Below, piece after piece: positions 29,934-39,173 of a DNA stretch of 63,511 nucleotides. The first letter of the stretch is position 1, and each line of letters opens with the position of its first letter. Below the pieces are notes generated by a model. The model saw nothing but the letters and a program-made list of their open reading frames with translations, ran no database searches and was not told where the DNA came from. Source of the stretch: Lachnospiraceae bacterium (GTDB taxonomy: Bacteria > Bacillota > Clostridia > Lachnospirales > Lachnospiraceae); contig JAILAD010000079.1 of NCBI GenBank assembly GCA_024681795.1, forward strand, positions 1 through 63,511. Reading direction: 5' to 3'. Made by a program: the position numbers and the translations under genes.

Positions 29934-29962
29934 TTGACGAAACCTATCCCTCATACTATAAT
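29934..29962 (+). promoter_or_regulatory. Sigma-A-type promoter of the SRP RNA
   Basis: TTGACG, a 17-base spacer, and a perfect TATAAT. A start site near 29,969 is implied. Confidence 0.75.
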
Positions 29963-29968
29963 GAGAAA

Positions 29969-30217
29969 TGCGCATCTTCAAAGCGGGAAAAATCCCCCAA
30001 AGATACGCACTTAACAAATCAAATCGCTTCCGAGGGTGGCAGGATGGCTGCCCGGGATAAGCAGCGTTTAAGCTTGGGTCTTGCGCGACGGAAATCCGCG
30101 AACCGTGTCAGGTTGGGAACAAAGCAGCACTAAACGGAATCTTCCGGGTGCCGCAAGGCAACCTGAGCCCAGCCGGCTGTCCCGGTAACGCTCCTGTCGC
30201 TCTCGGAGGCGATTTTT
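29969..30217 (+). ncRNA. ffs: Signal recognition particle RNA, long Gram-positive form
   Basis: RNA scaffold of SRP, which brings membrane and secreted proteins to the translocon with Ffh. The helix 8 core is visible at about 30,099-30,131: GTCAGG, then a TTG-GGAA-CAA tetraloop hairpin, then AGCAGC, which is the Ffh-binding motif. Outer strands AAATCGC-TTCCGAG (from 30,021) and CTCGGAG-GCGATTT (to about 30,214) pair to close the RNA, followed by a T-run. The 5' part contains GGTGGCAGG as in the Alu domain. Whether the ~50 bases from 29,969 to 30,020 stay in the mature RNA is uncertain. Confidence 0.88.
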
Positions 30218-30267
30218 TTATTTTCATTCAGACCGGTTTAAGGAACATCCCCGGGAATGCATATTTC

Positions 30268-32328
30268 CTATATTTTTTTCGCCGTCAGAACGGCAACGCT
30301 TCTTCCGATCATCGATACCGTTCCGCTCCTTTTCGAGAATTTTGTTTCTCCGGAGGTTTCGATTTCCATAACCCACTCATATTTTCCCGGAATCTTCGGC
30401 AGGATGAAATCCCTCGTTTCCCAGTGCATATTCATACACAGGAATACGATGTCATCCGCTTTCTTTTTTTCGTTGTAACCGGTAAAAAGAATTCCGACCT
30501 CTCTGGTATCTTCGCGGAATGTCTCATTCCAGGGTGTCAGGTTATGCGCGCTGTATGCGGGAAATCCGATTTCAGAAGCCGGAAGTCTGCCGCGAATGAC
30601 AGGGTGCTGCTTTCTGAACGCTATCATTATTTTAACAAACTTGAAAAGATCCTTATTCCTGTCCAGGTCATCCCAGTCAAGCCATGAAATCTCATCATCA
30701 TGACAATAGGCGTTGTTGTTTCCCATCTGCGAATTCGAAAATTCATCGCCTGACAAAAACATTGCCGCCCCCCTGGAACAAAGCAGTACGGTAAATGCAT
30801 TTTTCTGCATCCTGCGTCTTAATTTCAAAATCTCCGAGTCGTTCGTTTCGCCCTCCGCGCCGCAGTTCCAGGAACAGTTATCGTTCGTTCCGTCGGTATT
30901 GTTCCAGCCGTTTGATTCGTTATGTTTCGTGTTGTAACTGAAAAGGTCGTTTAACGTAAACCCGTCGTGGCATGTAATAAAATTGACGGAGGCATTTTTT
31001 CCGCGGAAATTCGGGTCATACAAATCCTCCGACCCGGTGATCCGGCGGTAGGCAAGTTCTGCCATTCCGGCATCGGATTTTAAAAATTTCCTGATTTCGT
31101 CACGGTATCTGCCGTTCCATTCCGCCCAGCGCTTCCACGACGGAAATCTTCCGACCTGATAGAGTCCGCCCGCATCCCATGCTTCCGCAATTAATTTTAC
31201 TTTGCTGAGAATCGGATCATAGGCAAGGCTTTCCAGAAGCGGCGGTGCCTCCATCGGAGAGCCGTCCTCGGCACGTCCGAGAATGGATGCCAGATCGAAA
31301 CGGAAACCGTCCACACGGTACTCAACCGCCCAGTAACGGAGGCAGTCGATAATCATCTGTCTTACCACCGGATGATTGCAGTTTAAGGTATTTCCGCAGC
31401 CGCTGAAATTATAATACTTTCCCTCGGGCGTCATCATATAATAGATATTCGGATCATATCCCTTAAAGGAAAATGTCGGCCCGTCCTCATTTCCTTCCGC
31501 GGTATGGTTAAACACAACGTCCAGAATGACTTCGATTCCGTTTTCATTCAGTTCCCTGATCATGGATTTTAATTCATCGCCCTCGTGATTATGCTCCAGA
31601 ACCGACGCATAACTCGTGTTCGGTGCAAAGAAGCTGACGGTATTGTAGCCCCAGTAATTCAGGACTTTCTTTCCGTTTACGTCACGGATGTTTTCCAGTT
31701 CGTCGAATTCAAAAACCGGCATCAGTTCCACGCAGTTTACGCCTAAGGAACGAAGATAGGGAATCTTTTCCCGCAGCCCCTGAAACGTTCCCGGTGCGGA
31801 AACTCCGGAATTATCGTTTTTCGTAAAACCCCTGACATGTGCTTCATAAATTACCAGATCGCTGAAATCCAGATTCGGATTCTCGAAATTTCCCCAGTCA
31901 AAATCCTCGAGCACCACTCTCGACCGGTACGTAAAATCGGTGCGGCTCTTTTCACCCCACTTGCTCTGTCCGGTTACCGCCCTTGTATAAATATCGATTA
32001 AATACGGACTTTTCACGATTTTCCCGGACGGCGATTTTTCCAGAATACGGTAGCAGTATTCAATATCCCTGATATTAAGTCCGTACACAATCATGGAAAA
32101 CGTATTCCCGATCCGGTATGCCTCGGGAAACGGAATAATCGCAAAAGGATTCTTTTCCATCGGATGAAACAAAACCACTTCGCAGCCGACGGCATGTACG
32201 GAATGAATGGTAAAATTGATGCCGCCGGGCACCTTGAACGCACCGTTCATTAAATGAAATCCCGGTCTTACGTCAAATCCGGCCACATAATCGATTACCA
32301 CTTTTTTCGTGTCTGTTTTACTGTTCAT
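30268..32328 (-). CDS. glgX: Glycogen debranching enzyme (GH13_11)
   Basis: Hydrolyses alpha-1,6 branches in glycogen or limit dextrins. 686 aa: an N-terminal CBM48-like beta sandwich (about 20-130), a GH13 barrel and a C-terminal beta domain. GH13 regions are visible: VILDVVFNHT (I), VDGFRFDLAS with the Asp nucleophile (II), LIAEAWDAGG with the acid Glu (III) and FITCHDGF (IV). The first bases overlap the end of the upstream permease gene by 11 bases. Confidence 0.88.
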   Translation of the reverse strand: MNSKTDTKKVVIDYVAGFDVRPGFHLMNGAFKVPGGINFTIHSVHAVGCEVVLFHPMEKNPFAIIPFPEAYRIGNTFSMIVYGLNIRDIEYCYRILEKSPSGKIVKSPYLIDIYTRAVTGQSKWGEKSRTDFTYRSRVVLEDFDWGNFENPNLDFSDLVIYEAHVRGFTKNDNSGVSAPGTFQGLREKIPYLRSLGVNCVELMPVFEFDELENIRDVNGKKVLNYWGYNTVSFFAPNTSYASVLEHNHEGDELKSMIRELNENGIEVILDVVFNHTAEGNEDGPTFSFKGYDPNIYYMMTPEGKYYNFSGCGNTLNCNHPVVRQMIIDCLRYWAVEYRVDGFRFDLASILGRAEDGSPMEAPPLLESLAYDPILSKVKLIAEAWDAGGLYQVGRFPSWKRWAEWNGRYRDEIRKFLKSDAGMAELAYRRITGSEDLYDPNFRGKNASVNFITCHDGFTLNDLFSYNTKHNESNGWNNTDGTNDNCSWNCGAEGETNDSEILKLRRRMQKNAFTVLLCSRGAAMFLSGDEFSNSQMGNNNAYCHDDEISWLDWDDLDRNKDLFKFVKIMIAFRKQHPVIRGRLPASEIGFPAYSAHNLTPWNETFREDTREVGILFTGYNEKKKADDIVFLCMNMHWETRDFILPKIPGKYEWVMEIETSGETKFSKRSGTVSMIGRSVAVLTAKKI

Positions 32329-33232
32329 TCTGACACCCCTCTTTTGAAACCCGGTCCGCTCTTTTGTTCATCAGATACATCCATACTGCAACCCCTACAA
32401 TAATGACATATCCGAGAACGCTGTATAAATCGGGCTTCTGACTTAAAAATATCATACCCCATATCGTTGCAAAAATCACTTGCGAATAATCGTATACCGA
32501 AATCTCTCTTGCGGGCGCATGCGTATAGGCCGCCGTTACGAAGAACTGTCCGCCGCTGGCCGCAAGTCCCGTGCAGAGTAAAAATACCCACTGCCACGCC
32601 GTCATCGGCACATAGGTAAATGCAACCACGGGTCCCAGCATCACCACCGAAAAGGCCGAGAAGAAAAATACGATCAGTGCGCCTCCGACTCCCATGGAAC
32701 CCAGTTTTCTTACGCAGGTGTATGCAATTCCGGCGCCCAGTCCCCCGAGCACTCCCAAAAGCGCCGGAACCGCCTCCATGCCGAACGTCGGCTTTACGAT
32801 AAAAAGACTGCCCAGAAATGCAATCACCACGGCCGACCACTGGTACCATTTTGCATTTTCCTTTAAAAACATGGCCGAGAAAATCAGCGTAAAAAACGGA
32901 GCCAGTTTATTTAACATGGACGCATCCGAAATATTCATCCGGTCCACGCAGTAGAAATTGCATAAAAAACCGATGGTTCCGGCTGTTGCACGTCCCAGTA
33001 AAAGTCCGATATTTTTTTTATTAATCTTCATCCCGGGTTTCTTCCGCTCCCGAAAAAGAATTACGGACGCAAAAACCAGAGCCACCGCATTCCTGAAAAA
33101 ACCCTTCTGCCAGGTCGGTAACTCTCCCGCCAAATTGATGAATAAATTCATGGTTGCAAAGCAGAACGCGGAAAATACGATACACGCAATTCCCTTTGAG
33201 CGCTCCGAATGCAGTTTTAAAGACATCTGCAT
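32318..33232 (-). CDS. EamA/DMT-superfamily permease
   Basis: 304-aa inner-membrane transporter with ten hydrophobic helices arranged as two repeated EamA halves (about 15-145 and 160-295), typical of drug/metabolite exporters. Conserved small-residue helices such as FSAFCFATMNLFIN and the MNISDASMLNKLAPFFTLIFS region are present (cited here as positions 22-35 and ~105-125). Substrate unknown. It overlaps glgX by 11 bases, so the two are co-translated. Confidence 0.82.
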   Translation of the reverse strand: MQMSLKLHSERSKGIACIVFSAFCFATMNLFINLAGELPTWQKGFFRNAVALVFASVILFRERKKPGMKINKKNIGLLLGRATAGTIGFLCNFYCVDRMNISDASMLNKLAPFFTLIFSAMFLKENAKWYQWSAVVIAFLGSLFIVKPTFGMEAVPALLGVLGGLGAGIAYTCVRKLGSMGVGGALIVFFFSAFSVVMLGPVVAFTYVPMTAWQWVFLLCTGLAASGGQFFVTAAYTHAPAREISVYDYSQVIFATIWGMIFLSQKPDLYSVLGYVIIVGVAVWMYLMNKRADRVSKEGCQNEQ

Positions 33233-33256
33233 ATGCTTACCCCGATCCGGTATATG

Positions 33257-34504
33257 TCAATCGGCAAAAAACTCCCGGATTACCGCTTCCCTTGCAGGTG
33301 CGGAACCCTGAATCATAATCTCGCTTCCGCCGCCGCTTCCACCGAATGCTTCCTTCATCCGTGCCGCAAGCATCCTTAAGGAAAGTGCCTTCGGCTCTTT
33401 TTCAAGACCTTCCCTTCTGCCGCAAACGTAACGGTATCCTTCCGAATCGTTTCCCCGAAAGCCTGCCAGAATTCCGTCATACTCTTTCACGCATCTGTTG
33501 ATTACATTGCGGACCTGCGCTTCATCCGCATCCTTCATAAAAAAGCATATTTTCGTCGGAACATTTGCACCGGAATGAATTTCTTTTAAAAGATTTTCCG
33601 CATAAAGCCCGGTAATCTGTTTTTTCAGTTCCGTATTTTCCAAATGCATTTCCTGCGTCTTTGCGGCAAATTCCGACGCCGCTTCAAAAACCTTTTCCCG
33701 CTTTGCGGAAAATATTTTCATTAACTCTCCCATCTGGAAATCGATATTCCGATAATCCTTCCAGGCATCTTCCCCTGCAATCAGGGTAATCCTGGTTCCG
33801 CCCCTGTGCGGCATCCGGTCAAGTACTTTGACAATGCCGATTTCCCCGGTTGAATGCAGTGCCGGTGCACAGCAGGCACATAAATCATATCCCTCGATGC
33901 CGACCAGCCTGATTCCCTCCGAGAGTTCCAGTTTGGAACGAAACGGCAGTGTTTCCGCTTCCTCCGGAGACGGAAAGGAAACCGTAACCGGCACGTTTTC
34001 CCAAATCGCTTTATTGCAGGCATCTTCAATTGAGGAAACTTCCTCCTCCGTCAGCGGTCCGTCCAGATCGAAAGTAACCACATCGCTTAAATGAAATCCG
34101 ACATTGTCATATCCGAATCTCTTATTGGCAATTCCGCAGAATAAGTGCTCTGCAATATGGTTCTGCATCCGCCTGAAGCGAAGGGCAAAATCCACCTCTC
34201 CGCTTACCGTCCGTCCGGGCTTTAAAATCTCCGCCGCCTTCTCAGTTTCTTCCTGTGACGGCATCTCCAGAATATGATAAACCCTGCCGTCGATTTTTTT
34301 CGTATCGATTACTTCGTAACCTTCAATCCGGCCGCGGTCTCCGTTTTGCCCCCCGCCTTCCGGGAAAAAAACGGTCTCGGAAAGTTCAAGATATAGTTTC
34401 CCTTCCTTTTCCAAAACACTTAAAATCTTACCCTGAAAGGTTTTGATATATGCATCCGCTTCATAAAGAAGAACTGTATTGCACCCGGTTCTTTCATTTT
34501 TCAT
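33257..34504 (-). CDS. AlaX-type alanyl-tRNA editing protein with DHHA1 domain
   Basis: Trans-editing enzyme that removes Ser or Gly from mischarged tRNA-Ala. 415 aa. The N-terminal part holds FFPEGGGQNGDRG; the zinc-binding editing site is seen as NHIAEH (HxxxH) and CACCAPALH. A coiled linker leads to a DHHA1 domain ending GGSGGGSEIMIQGSA (positions ~390-405), so it is the long form. The start at 34504 is preferred because GGGAGAG lies just upstream. It lies upstream of the permease on the same strand. Confidence 0.87.
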   Translation of the reverse strand: MKNERTGCNTVLLYEADAYIKTFQGKILSVLEKEGKLYLELSETVFFPEGGGQNGDRGRIEGYEVIDTKKIDGRVYHILEMPSQEETEKAAEILKPGRTVSGEVDFALRFRRMQNHIAEHLFCGIANKRFGYDNVGFHLSDVVTFDLDGPLTEEEVSSIEDACNKAIWENVPVTVSFPSPEEAETLPFRSKLELSEGIRLVGIEGYDLCACCAPALHSTGEIGIVKVLDRMPHRGGTRITLIAGEDAWKDYRNIDFQMGELMKIFSAKREKVFEAASEFAAKTQEMHLENTELKKQITGLYAENLLKEIHSGANVPTKICFFMKDADEAQVRNVINRCVKEYDGILAGFRGNDSEGYRYVCGRREGLEKEPKALSLRMLAARMKEAFGGSGGGSEIMIQGSAPAREAVIREFFAD

Positions 34505-34593
34505 GAAAATCTCTCCCGTCATTCCGGACTTTTCCGTTATTTCGCATTCCGAAAAAGCGATATACTCATCATACTACTTTTTCCTTCATCCCG

Positions 34594-34625
34594 CAAAAAA
34601 ATGCCGCACCAAAACGGTGCGGCAT
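34594..34625 (-). terminator. Intrinsic terminator of the AIM24 gene
   Basis: ATGCCGCACC and GGTGCGGCAT form a 10-bp stem with a 5-base loop; on the minus strand it ends in seven T. Some U-richness on the other side could make it work both ways. Confidence 0.85.
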
Positions 34626-34693
34626 CTCTTTTTTCAAATACATTTTTAACTGTTTCCGGATTCGTCTGCATAACCCGGATTATTTCCCGGTTC

Positions 34694-35368
34694 TTACTTG
34701 GTTGCAATATAAGGAGAAATTGCTCCTGCAAGTTCAACCAGGGACATGGTCTGGAGCCATATTTTACCGGGTCCGGTAAGCTTGGTATTGAAGAATCCCT
34801 CGCCGCCGGCAAGCATATTTCCGAGGCCTTTCACGGATACGATATCCATGGATACGGTGGATTCCATTGCACAAAGGGTACCGGTCTGTACGATTATCGT
34901 CTGGCCGGGCTGAAGATCGTAATCAATCAGAGTTCCGCCTGCCTGAATCAGAACGGTTCCGTTTCCGCTGAATTTCTGCATGATGAATCCTTCACCGCCG
35001 AATACACCGGTACCGAATTTCTTCTGGAAGAAAATTTCCATCGAAACGGAATTGTCACTTGCAAGAAAAGAACTCTTCTGAGCGATAATGCAGTTGGAGC
35101 CGTTTAATTCAACCGGAAGAATTTCTCCCGGAACACCGGAAGAAAAGGTGATGAACCCGTCACCGCCCTGTGCGGTATAGAGGTTTTCAAAAATGGACTC
35201 GCCGGTCATCATTTTGCCGAACATTTTTCCGATTCCGCCGCCCTTGGTGGACATCTCCATATTGTCGCTCATCCATGCCATCGCACCTCTCTGGCAGCGA
35301 ACCGTCTGTCCTGCTCCCACATTACATACCGCAACCGGAAAAGCACCGCCCTTAATTTCGTAATTCAT
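34694..35368 (-). CDS. AIM24/TIGR00266-family protein
   Basis: 224-aa cytosolic protein of the AIM24 family (PF01987), which folds as a beta-rich trimer and whose bacterial function is unknown. Visible family features are the repeated Gly-rich blocks FGGEGFIMQKFSGNG and LAGGEGFFNTKLTGPG, and the N-terminal VGAGQTVRCQRGAMAWMS segment. An AGGAGG-type site precedes the ATG. It is monocistronic, with its own terminator. Confidence 0.85.
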   Translation of the reverse strand: MNYEIKGGAFPVAVCNVGAGQTVRCQRGAMAWMSDNMEMSTKGGGIGKMFGKMMTGESIFENLYTAQGGDGFITFSSGVPGEILPVELNGSNCIIAQKSSFLASDNSVSMEIFFQKKFGTGVFGGEGFIMQKFSGNGTVLIQAGGTLIDYDLQPGQTIIVQTGTLCAMESTVSMDIVSVKGLGNMLAGGEGFFNTKLTGPGKIWLQTMSLVELAGAISPYIATK

Positions 35369-35483
35369 AAAAAATCCTCCTTCTACTTTAAAATTGGTCC
35401 TGCACCTGCAATCCTGTTTTGCAGCAGTGCTGTATCAAAACCTCTTTTGAAACTTTCGTTTCAATTATTCTAAAAAACGTATC

Positions 35484-36968
35484 CTATCTGTGATACAGTT
35501 TCTTATTCTGATAAATCGGTTCACAGGTCAGATTTACACCGAGTTTTCGGAATACATTCACATCCACCGGTGAAAGAATTACACTGGAATGAACCTCACA
35601 TCCGCGCAAAGACTGAATCTGCTGCATGGCCTGCTCCGCCCTGTCATCCGTGGTCGCACAGATACTGAGGGCAATCAGTACCTCATCCGTATGAAGTCTC
35701 GGATTGTGGTTTCCGAGATGGTTTACCTTCAAATCCTGAATCGGCTCAATTAAGGTCGGTGAAATCAGTTCCGCCTCATCGTCGATTCCGGCAAGCGCCT
35801 TCAGTGCATTCAGTAAGAGAGCGGAAGATGCTCCGAGAAGCGTACTTGTCTTTCCGGTCACGATTCTTCCGTCCGGAAGTTCCATTGCCGCAGCCGGCTC
35901 TCCGGTCGCTTCTGCCTTCACTCTCGCCTGGCTGACAACCGGTCTGTCATCCACGGTAATTCCCGCCTGCTTCATCAGGAATTCAATCTTCATTACCTGA
36001 TCCATATCCGCATTGCCTTTTAAAACCTGGCAGCGGGTATTGAAGTATCTGCGGATAATCTCCTGTTTGCTTGCTTCCCTGCAGGCCTCATCATCTATGA
36101 TTCCGTAACCTGCCATGTTAACGCCCATATCAGTCGGTGATTTGTAAGGAGACTCGCCCATAATCTTTTCAAACATGGCATTGAGAACGGGGAAAATCTC
36201 CACATCACGGTTATAATTAACCGTAGTCTCTCCGTATGCATCCAGATGGAACGGGTCAATCATATTGACATCGTTTAAATCGGCCGTTGCAGCCTCATAC
36301 GCCAGATTAACGGGATGTTTTAACGGCAGATTCCAAATCGGGAAGGTCTCGTACTTCGCATATCCCGCCTTGATTCCCCTCTTGTATTCATGGTAAAGCT
36401 GGGAAAGGCAGGTTGCCATTTTTCCGCTTCCCGGTCCCGGTGCCGTAATGACAACCAGAGAACGTGTTGTCTCAATATATTCATTTTTTCCGTAACCGTC
36501 ATCACTGACGATTAAAGGAATATTGGAAGGATATCCTTCGATGGGATAATGACGGTATACCTTTAATCCCAAAGATTCCAGTTTTCTCTGATATGCAACT
36601 GCGCTGGACTGATTCGTAAAATGCGTCAGGCAGACACTTCCCACAAAAAGACCGTATCCGCGGAACGCATCGATTAACCGGAGTACATCCATATCGTAAG
36701 TGATGCCGAGATCGGAACGGACTTTGTTTTTCTCAATATCCTGTGCGGATATAACAATCACGATTTCCGCTTCCTCTTTCAGCTGTGTCAGCATGGTAAT
36801 CTTGCTGTCCGGCTTGAATCCCGGCAAAACGCGGGATGCATGGTAGTCGTCAAACAGTTTTCCGCCGAACTCCAGATACAGTTTTCCGCCGAATGCATTG
36901 ATTCTTTCCTTGATGCGCTCGGACTGCATTTTTAAATATTTTTCGTTATCAAAACCCGTTTTATTCAT
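35484..36968 (-). CDS. DUF1846-family protein
   Basis: 494-aa protein matching the DUF1846 family, common in Firmicutes, with a P-loop-like APGPGSGKMATCLSQLYHEY segment near residue 175 and long conserved stretches NLPLKHPVNLAYEAATADL and HLGNHNPRLHTDEVL. Structures in this family show a Rossmann-like core with an unknown ligand. No partner gene is seen; it lies downstream of the polytopic membrane protein gene on the same strand, with a 72-base gap. Confidence 0.85.
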   Translation of the reverse strand: MNKTGFDNEKYLKMQSERIKERINAFGGKLYLEFGGKLFDDYHASRVLPGFKPDSKITMLTQLKEEAEIVIVISAQDIEKNKVRSDLGITYDMDVLRLIDAFRGYGLFVGSVCLTHFTNQSSAVAYQRKLESLGLKVYRHYPIEGYPSNIPLIVSDDGYGKNEYIETTRSLVVITAPGPGSGKMATCLSQLYHEYKRGIKAGYAKYETFPIWNLPLKHPVNLAYEAATADLNDVNMIDPFHLDAYGETTVNYNRDVEIFPVLNAMFEKIMGESPYKSPTDMGVNMAGYGIIDDEACREASKQEIIRRYFNTRCQVLKGNADMDQVMKIEFLMKQAGITVDDRPVVSQARVKAEATGEPAAAMELPDGRIVTGKTSTLLGASSALLLNALKALAGIDDEAELISPTLIEPIQDLKVNHLGNHNPRLHTDEVLIALSICATTDDRAEQAMQQIQSLRGCEVHSSVILSPVDVNVFRKLGVNLTCEPIYQNKKLYHR

Positions 36969-37040
36969 GGAACCCCCTCTGAAAAATCACAAGAATAATT
37001 ATAAATATATTTTTCGATAAAATCAATATCTTGTGTTCCG

Positions 37041-38828
37041 TTACGGAATCCGGTACAAAAAGATTTCCGTTCCCCATTCGTCTGAAATAAAATTCTTTTC
37101 AAACTCCACACCCGGAGTATCCTCTATTTCCAGGGCAGAAAGAAGATATTTACAGCCGAGTTCTTTCATCGCACTCAGATCATAGGGGAGATTGTGATAT
37201 CCGTCTTCTGCGATATGAGAATCCCCGAGATACAGATAAGCCCTGCTTCCCCAGGTATCGTAATAAACCCTCGTTACTTCATCCTCCGCAAGTGCATCCG
37301 CAATCACCCTGCGAAATGCTTTTTTATACTTCATCGGATAGTTATTCGAATATCCGTCAATCGTATAAAAGCCGTAAACAAGGGACGGTGCGGGGCTTAA
37401 CCCGAGATGGGCAATCCGGTAGGAAGATTTGTCTTTTCCGATGTATTCATCGATTTCCTTCAGTACGTCTTCATGGTAATACTCTGCCATTCCGACAAGT
37501 CCGGTATATGCAGAGCCGTGATTTTTATAATTCACGTTCTGATAAAGATTCAGTTTGTTTTTCATGGAAAATGCGGTCGGAAGAAGCATCAGAACAAATA
37601 CCGCGGTTGCAGCAATGCAGATTTTCAATTGTTTTGCGGAAGAATCCTCACCCGCAAAATCCCCGATTACCACGCCCCCGAGAACCCCGAGGAGCATCCA
37701 GTAACAACCGGGAAGGAAATAATAAAACCGTTCGAAATCCGTATGCCGCATAAATCCGCTTAAGGAATTCTGCAAAGCGGCAAACGACTCCGAGCCGAGA
37801 ATTGCATACAGGATGCAGATTAACAGAACCGCACCCCAGAGAATATAAGCGAATACCGCAGCCTTTTTTAAATATCCGCTGAGTTTTTTAAACCGGATTA
37901 TCGTAATCACGGTCAGTAAAATCAGAACCGGAAGGAAAAACCTGTGAAGGGAAACCGCATAGGTTTCCTCCCCGAAAAAGAACATATTCCAAAGTCTCGA
38001 AAGGAACGTACCTCCGAGAGAGGATGCCACAAAATCCTCCCTGTGGGAAACAAATCCGCTTCCGCCGAAAACAAGCCCCGTAATCAGTTTCAGATTCCAG
38101 AGTCCGTAACAGAAAATCAAAAAAACACTTCCCGCGTAAAAAGGAATTCTCTTTTTCCGGAATCCCTTATCCGCAATCAGCACCGCAATCGCAGCAAGAA
38201 GTGCAAAGCCGCAGGCTACGTAGCCGGAAAGGGCAATATGGGTGGAAAGCGTATAATAAAGAATTCCGATTCCCGCAATTATTTTCGCCGGTAATTTTTC
38301 TTCGGCAAAATCATACAGAATCAAAAAACAGAGTACCAAAAAAGGCGTTCCGATGATATTCAGTCCGTACACCGGCTGGAACGGAAGAAGTGCGAAAAGA
38401 ACAGAAACCGGAAGCGCCGCAAACGGATTTTTCGTAAGTTTCGTAATCAGAAAATACAGTCCGAAAAAGGCGGTCAGCGTCTCCGTCATAAACTGGATTA
38501 AGAATGCATACTCCACATGAAAGATTCGATACAAGGGAATAAAAAGCGGCGCGGAAGGTTTTAAGGAATCCGTTGGCAGGGCGGTCATCATCTCGGAATA
38601 CGAGGTTGCGCCGGTAAAAAGATGCCTTGCCGGAAGAACATAGGAAAGAATGGTTTCGTCAAGCTGGTCATGAACATCAAAAACGGTATTTTTACCCCAT
38701 GAAAAATACAGGATAAAAATACCGATAAAAAACAAAAGTCCAAGCAAAAAAAGCGGACATTTCTCAATGTGAAAACACTGATTCTTATTATTCAATTCCG
38801 TTTTCTTTGATGTATTCAACAGCATCAC
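37041..38828 (-). CDS. Polytopic membrane protein, DUF6044-like, possible GT-C glycosyltransferase
   Basis: 595 aa with about eleven to twelve hydrophobic helices. After the first helix comes an extracytoplasmic loop FDVHDQLDETILSYVLPAR, whose acidic residues resemble the catalytic loop of lipid-linked-sugar GT-C enzymes. The C-terminal ~170 residues are soluble and hold a YxGxxGxAEYYHED-like segment and a second domain. It resembles the DUF6044 family; activity is not established. The first in-frame ATG overlaps the end of acpP by 41 bases and has no clear ribosome binding site, so a later TTG near 38,790 is also possible. Confidence 0.65.
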   Translation of the reverse strand: MMLLNTSKKTELNNKNQCFHIEKCPLFLLGLLFFIGIFILYFSWGKNTVFDVHDQLDETILSYVLPARHLFTGATSYSEMMTALPTDSLKPSAPLFIPLYRIFHVEYAFLIQFMTETLTAFFGLYFLITKLTKNPFAALPVSVLFALLPFQPVYGLNIIGTPFLVLCFLILYDFAEEKLPAKIIAGIGILYYTLSTHIALSGYVACGFALLAAIAVLIADKGFRKKRIPFYAGSVFLIFCYGLWNLKLITGLVFGGSGFVSHREDFVASSLGGTFLSRLWNMFFFGEETYAVSLHRFFLPVLILLTVITIIRFKKLSGYLKKAAVFAYILWGAVLLICILYAILGSESFAALQNSLSGFMRHTDFERFYYFLPGCYWMLLGVLGGVVIGDFAGEDSSAKQLKICIAATAVFVLMLLPTAFSMKNKLNLYQNVNYKNHGSAYTGLVGMAEYYHEDVLKEIDEYIGKDKSSYRIAHLGLSPAPSLVYGFYTIDGYSNNYPMKYKKAFRRVIADALAEDEVTRVYYDTWGSRAYLYLGDSHIAEDGYHNLPYDLSAMKELGCKYLLSALEIEDTPGVEFEKNFISDEWGTEIFLYRIP

Positions 38829-39018
38829 CGACTGTAACGATGCTCTCTAAATCTTCCTGGGGAATCTCCACACCGAACTCTTCTTCCATAGCCATTGCAA
38901 GTTCGAATAAATCCAGGGAATCAAGTCCCAAATCATCCTTAAAGGAAGTATCCTCGGTAATATCATTTTCATCAATATTTAACTGATCCATCATAATGGA
39001 TTTGATTTTCTCAAACAT
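38788..39018 (-). CDS. acpP: Acyl carrier protein
   Basis: Carries acyl chains as thioesters on 4'-phosphopantetheine. 76 aa, acidic, with the attachment motif GLDSLDLFEL, in which the Ser is modified. The start at 39018 follows AAAGGAGT; the longer frame to 39072 lacks a site. It is not beside other fatty acid genes here. The downstream membrane protein gene begins within its last codons. Confidence 0.93.
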   Translation of the reverse strand: MFEKIKSIMMDQLNIDENDITEDTSFKDDLGLDSLDLFELAMAMEEEFGVEIPQEDLESIVTVGDAVEYIKENGIE

Positions 39019-39173
39019 AAGCGTAACTCCTTTAAAATAGGTTTTTCGAATATGAGTATAGTATCCCCGCAATTCTTTGTCAACTGATTACGAATGACCT
39101 AATTGTGAAAGTTTCATTACTGCAGAAATCCTTTTGGGGCCCGTAATTTATCTCTTCCGTTTTCCGGGATGCT

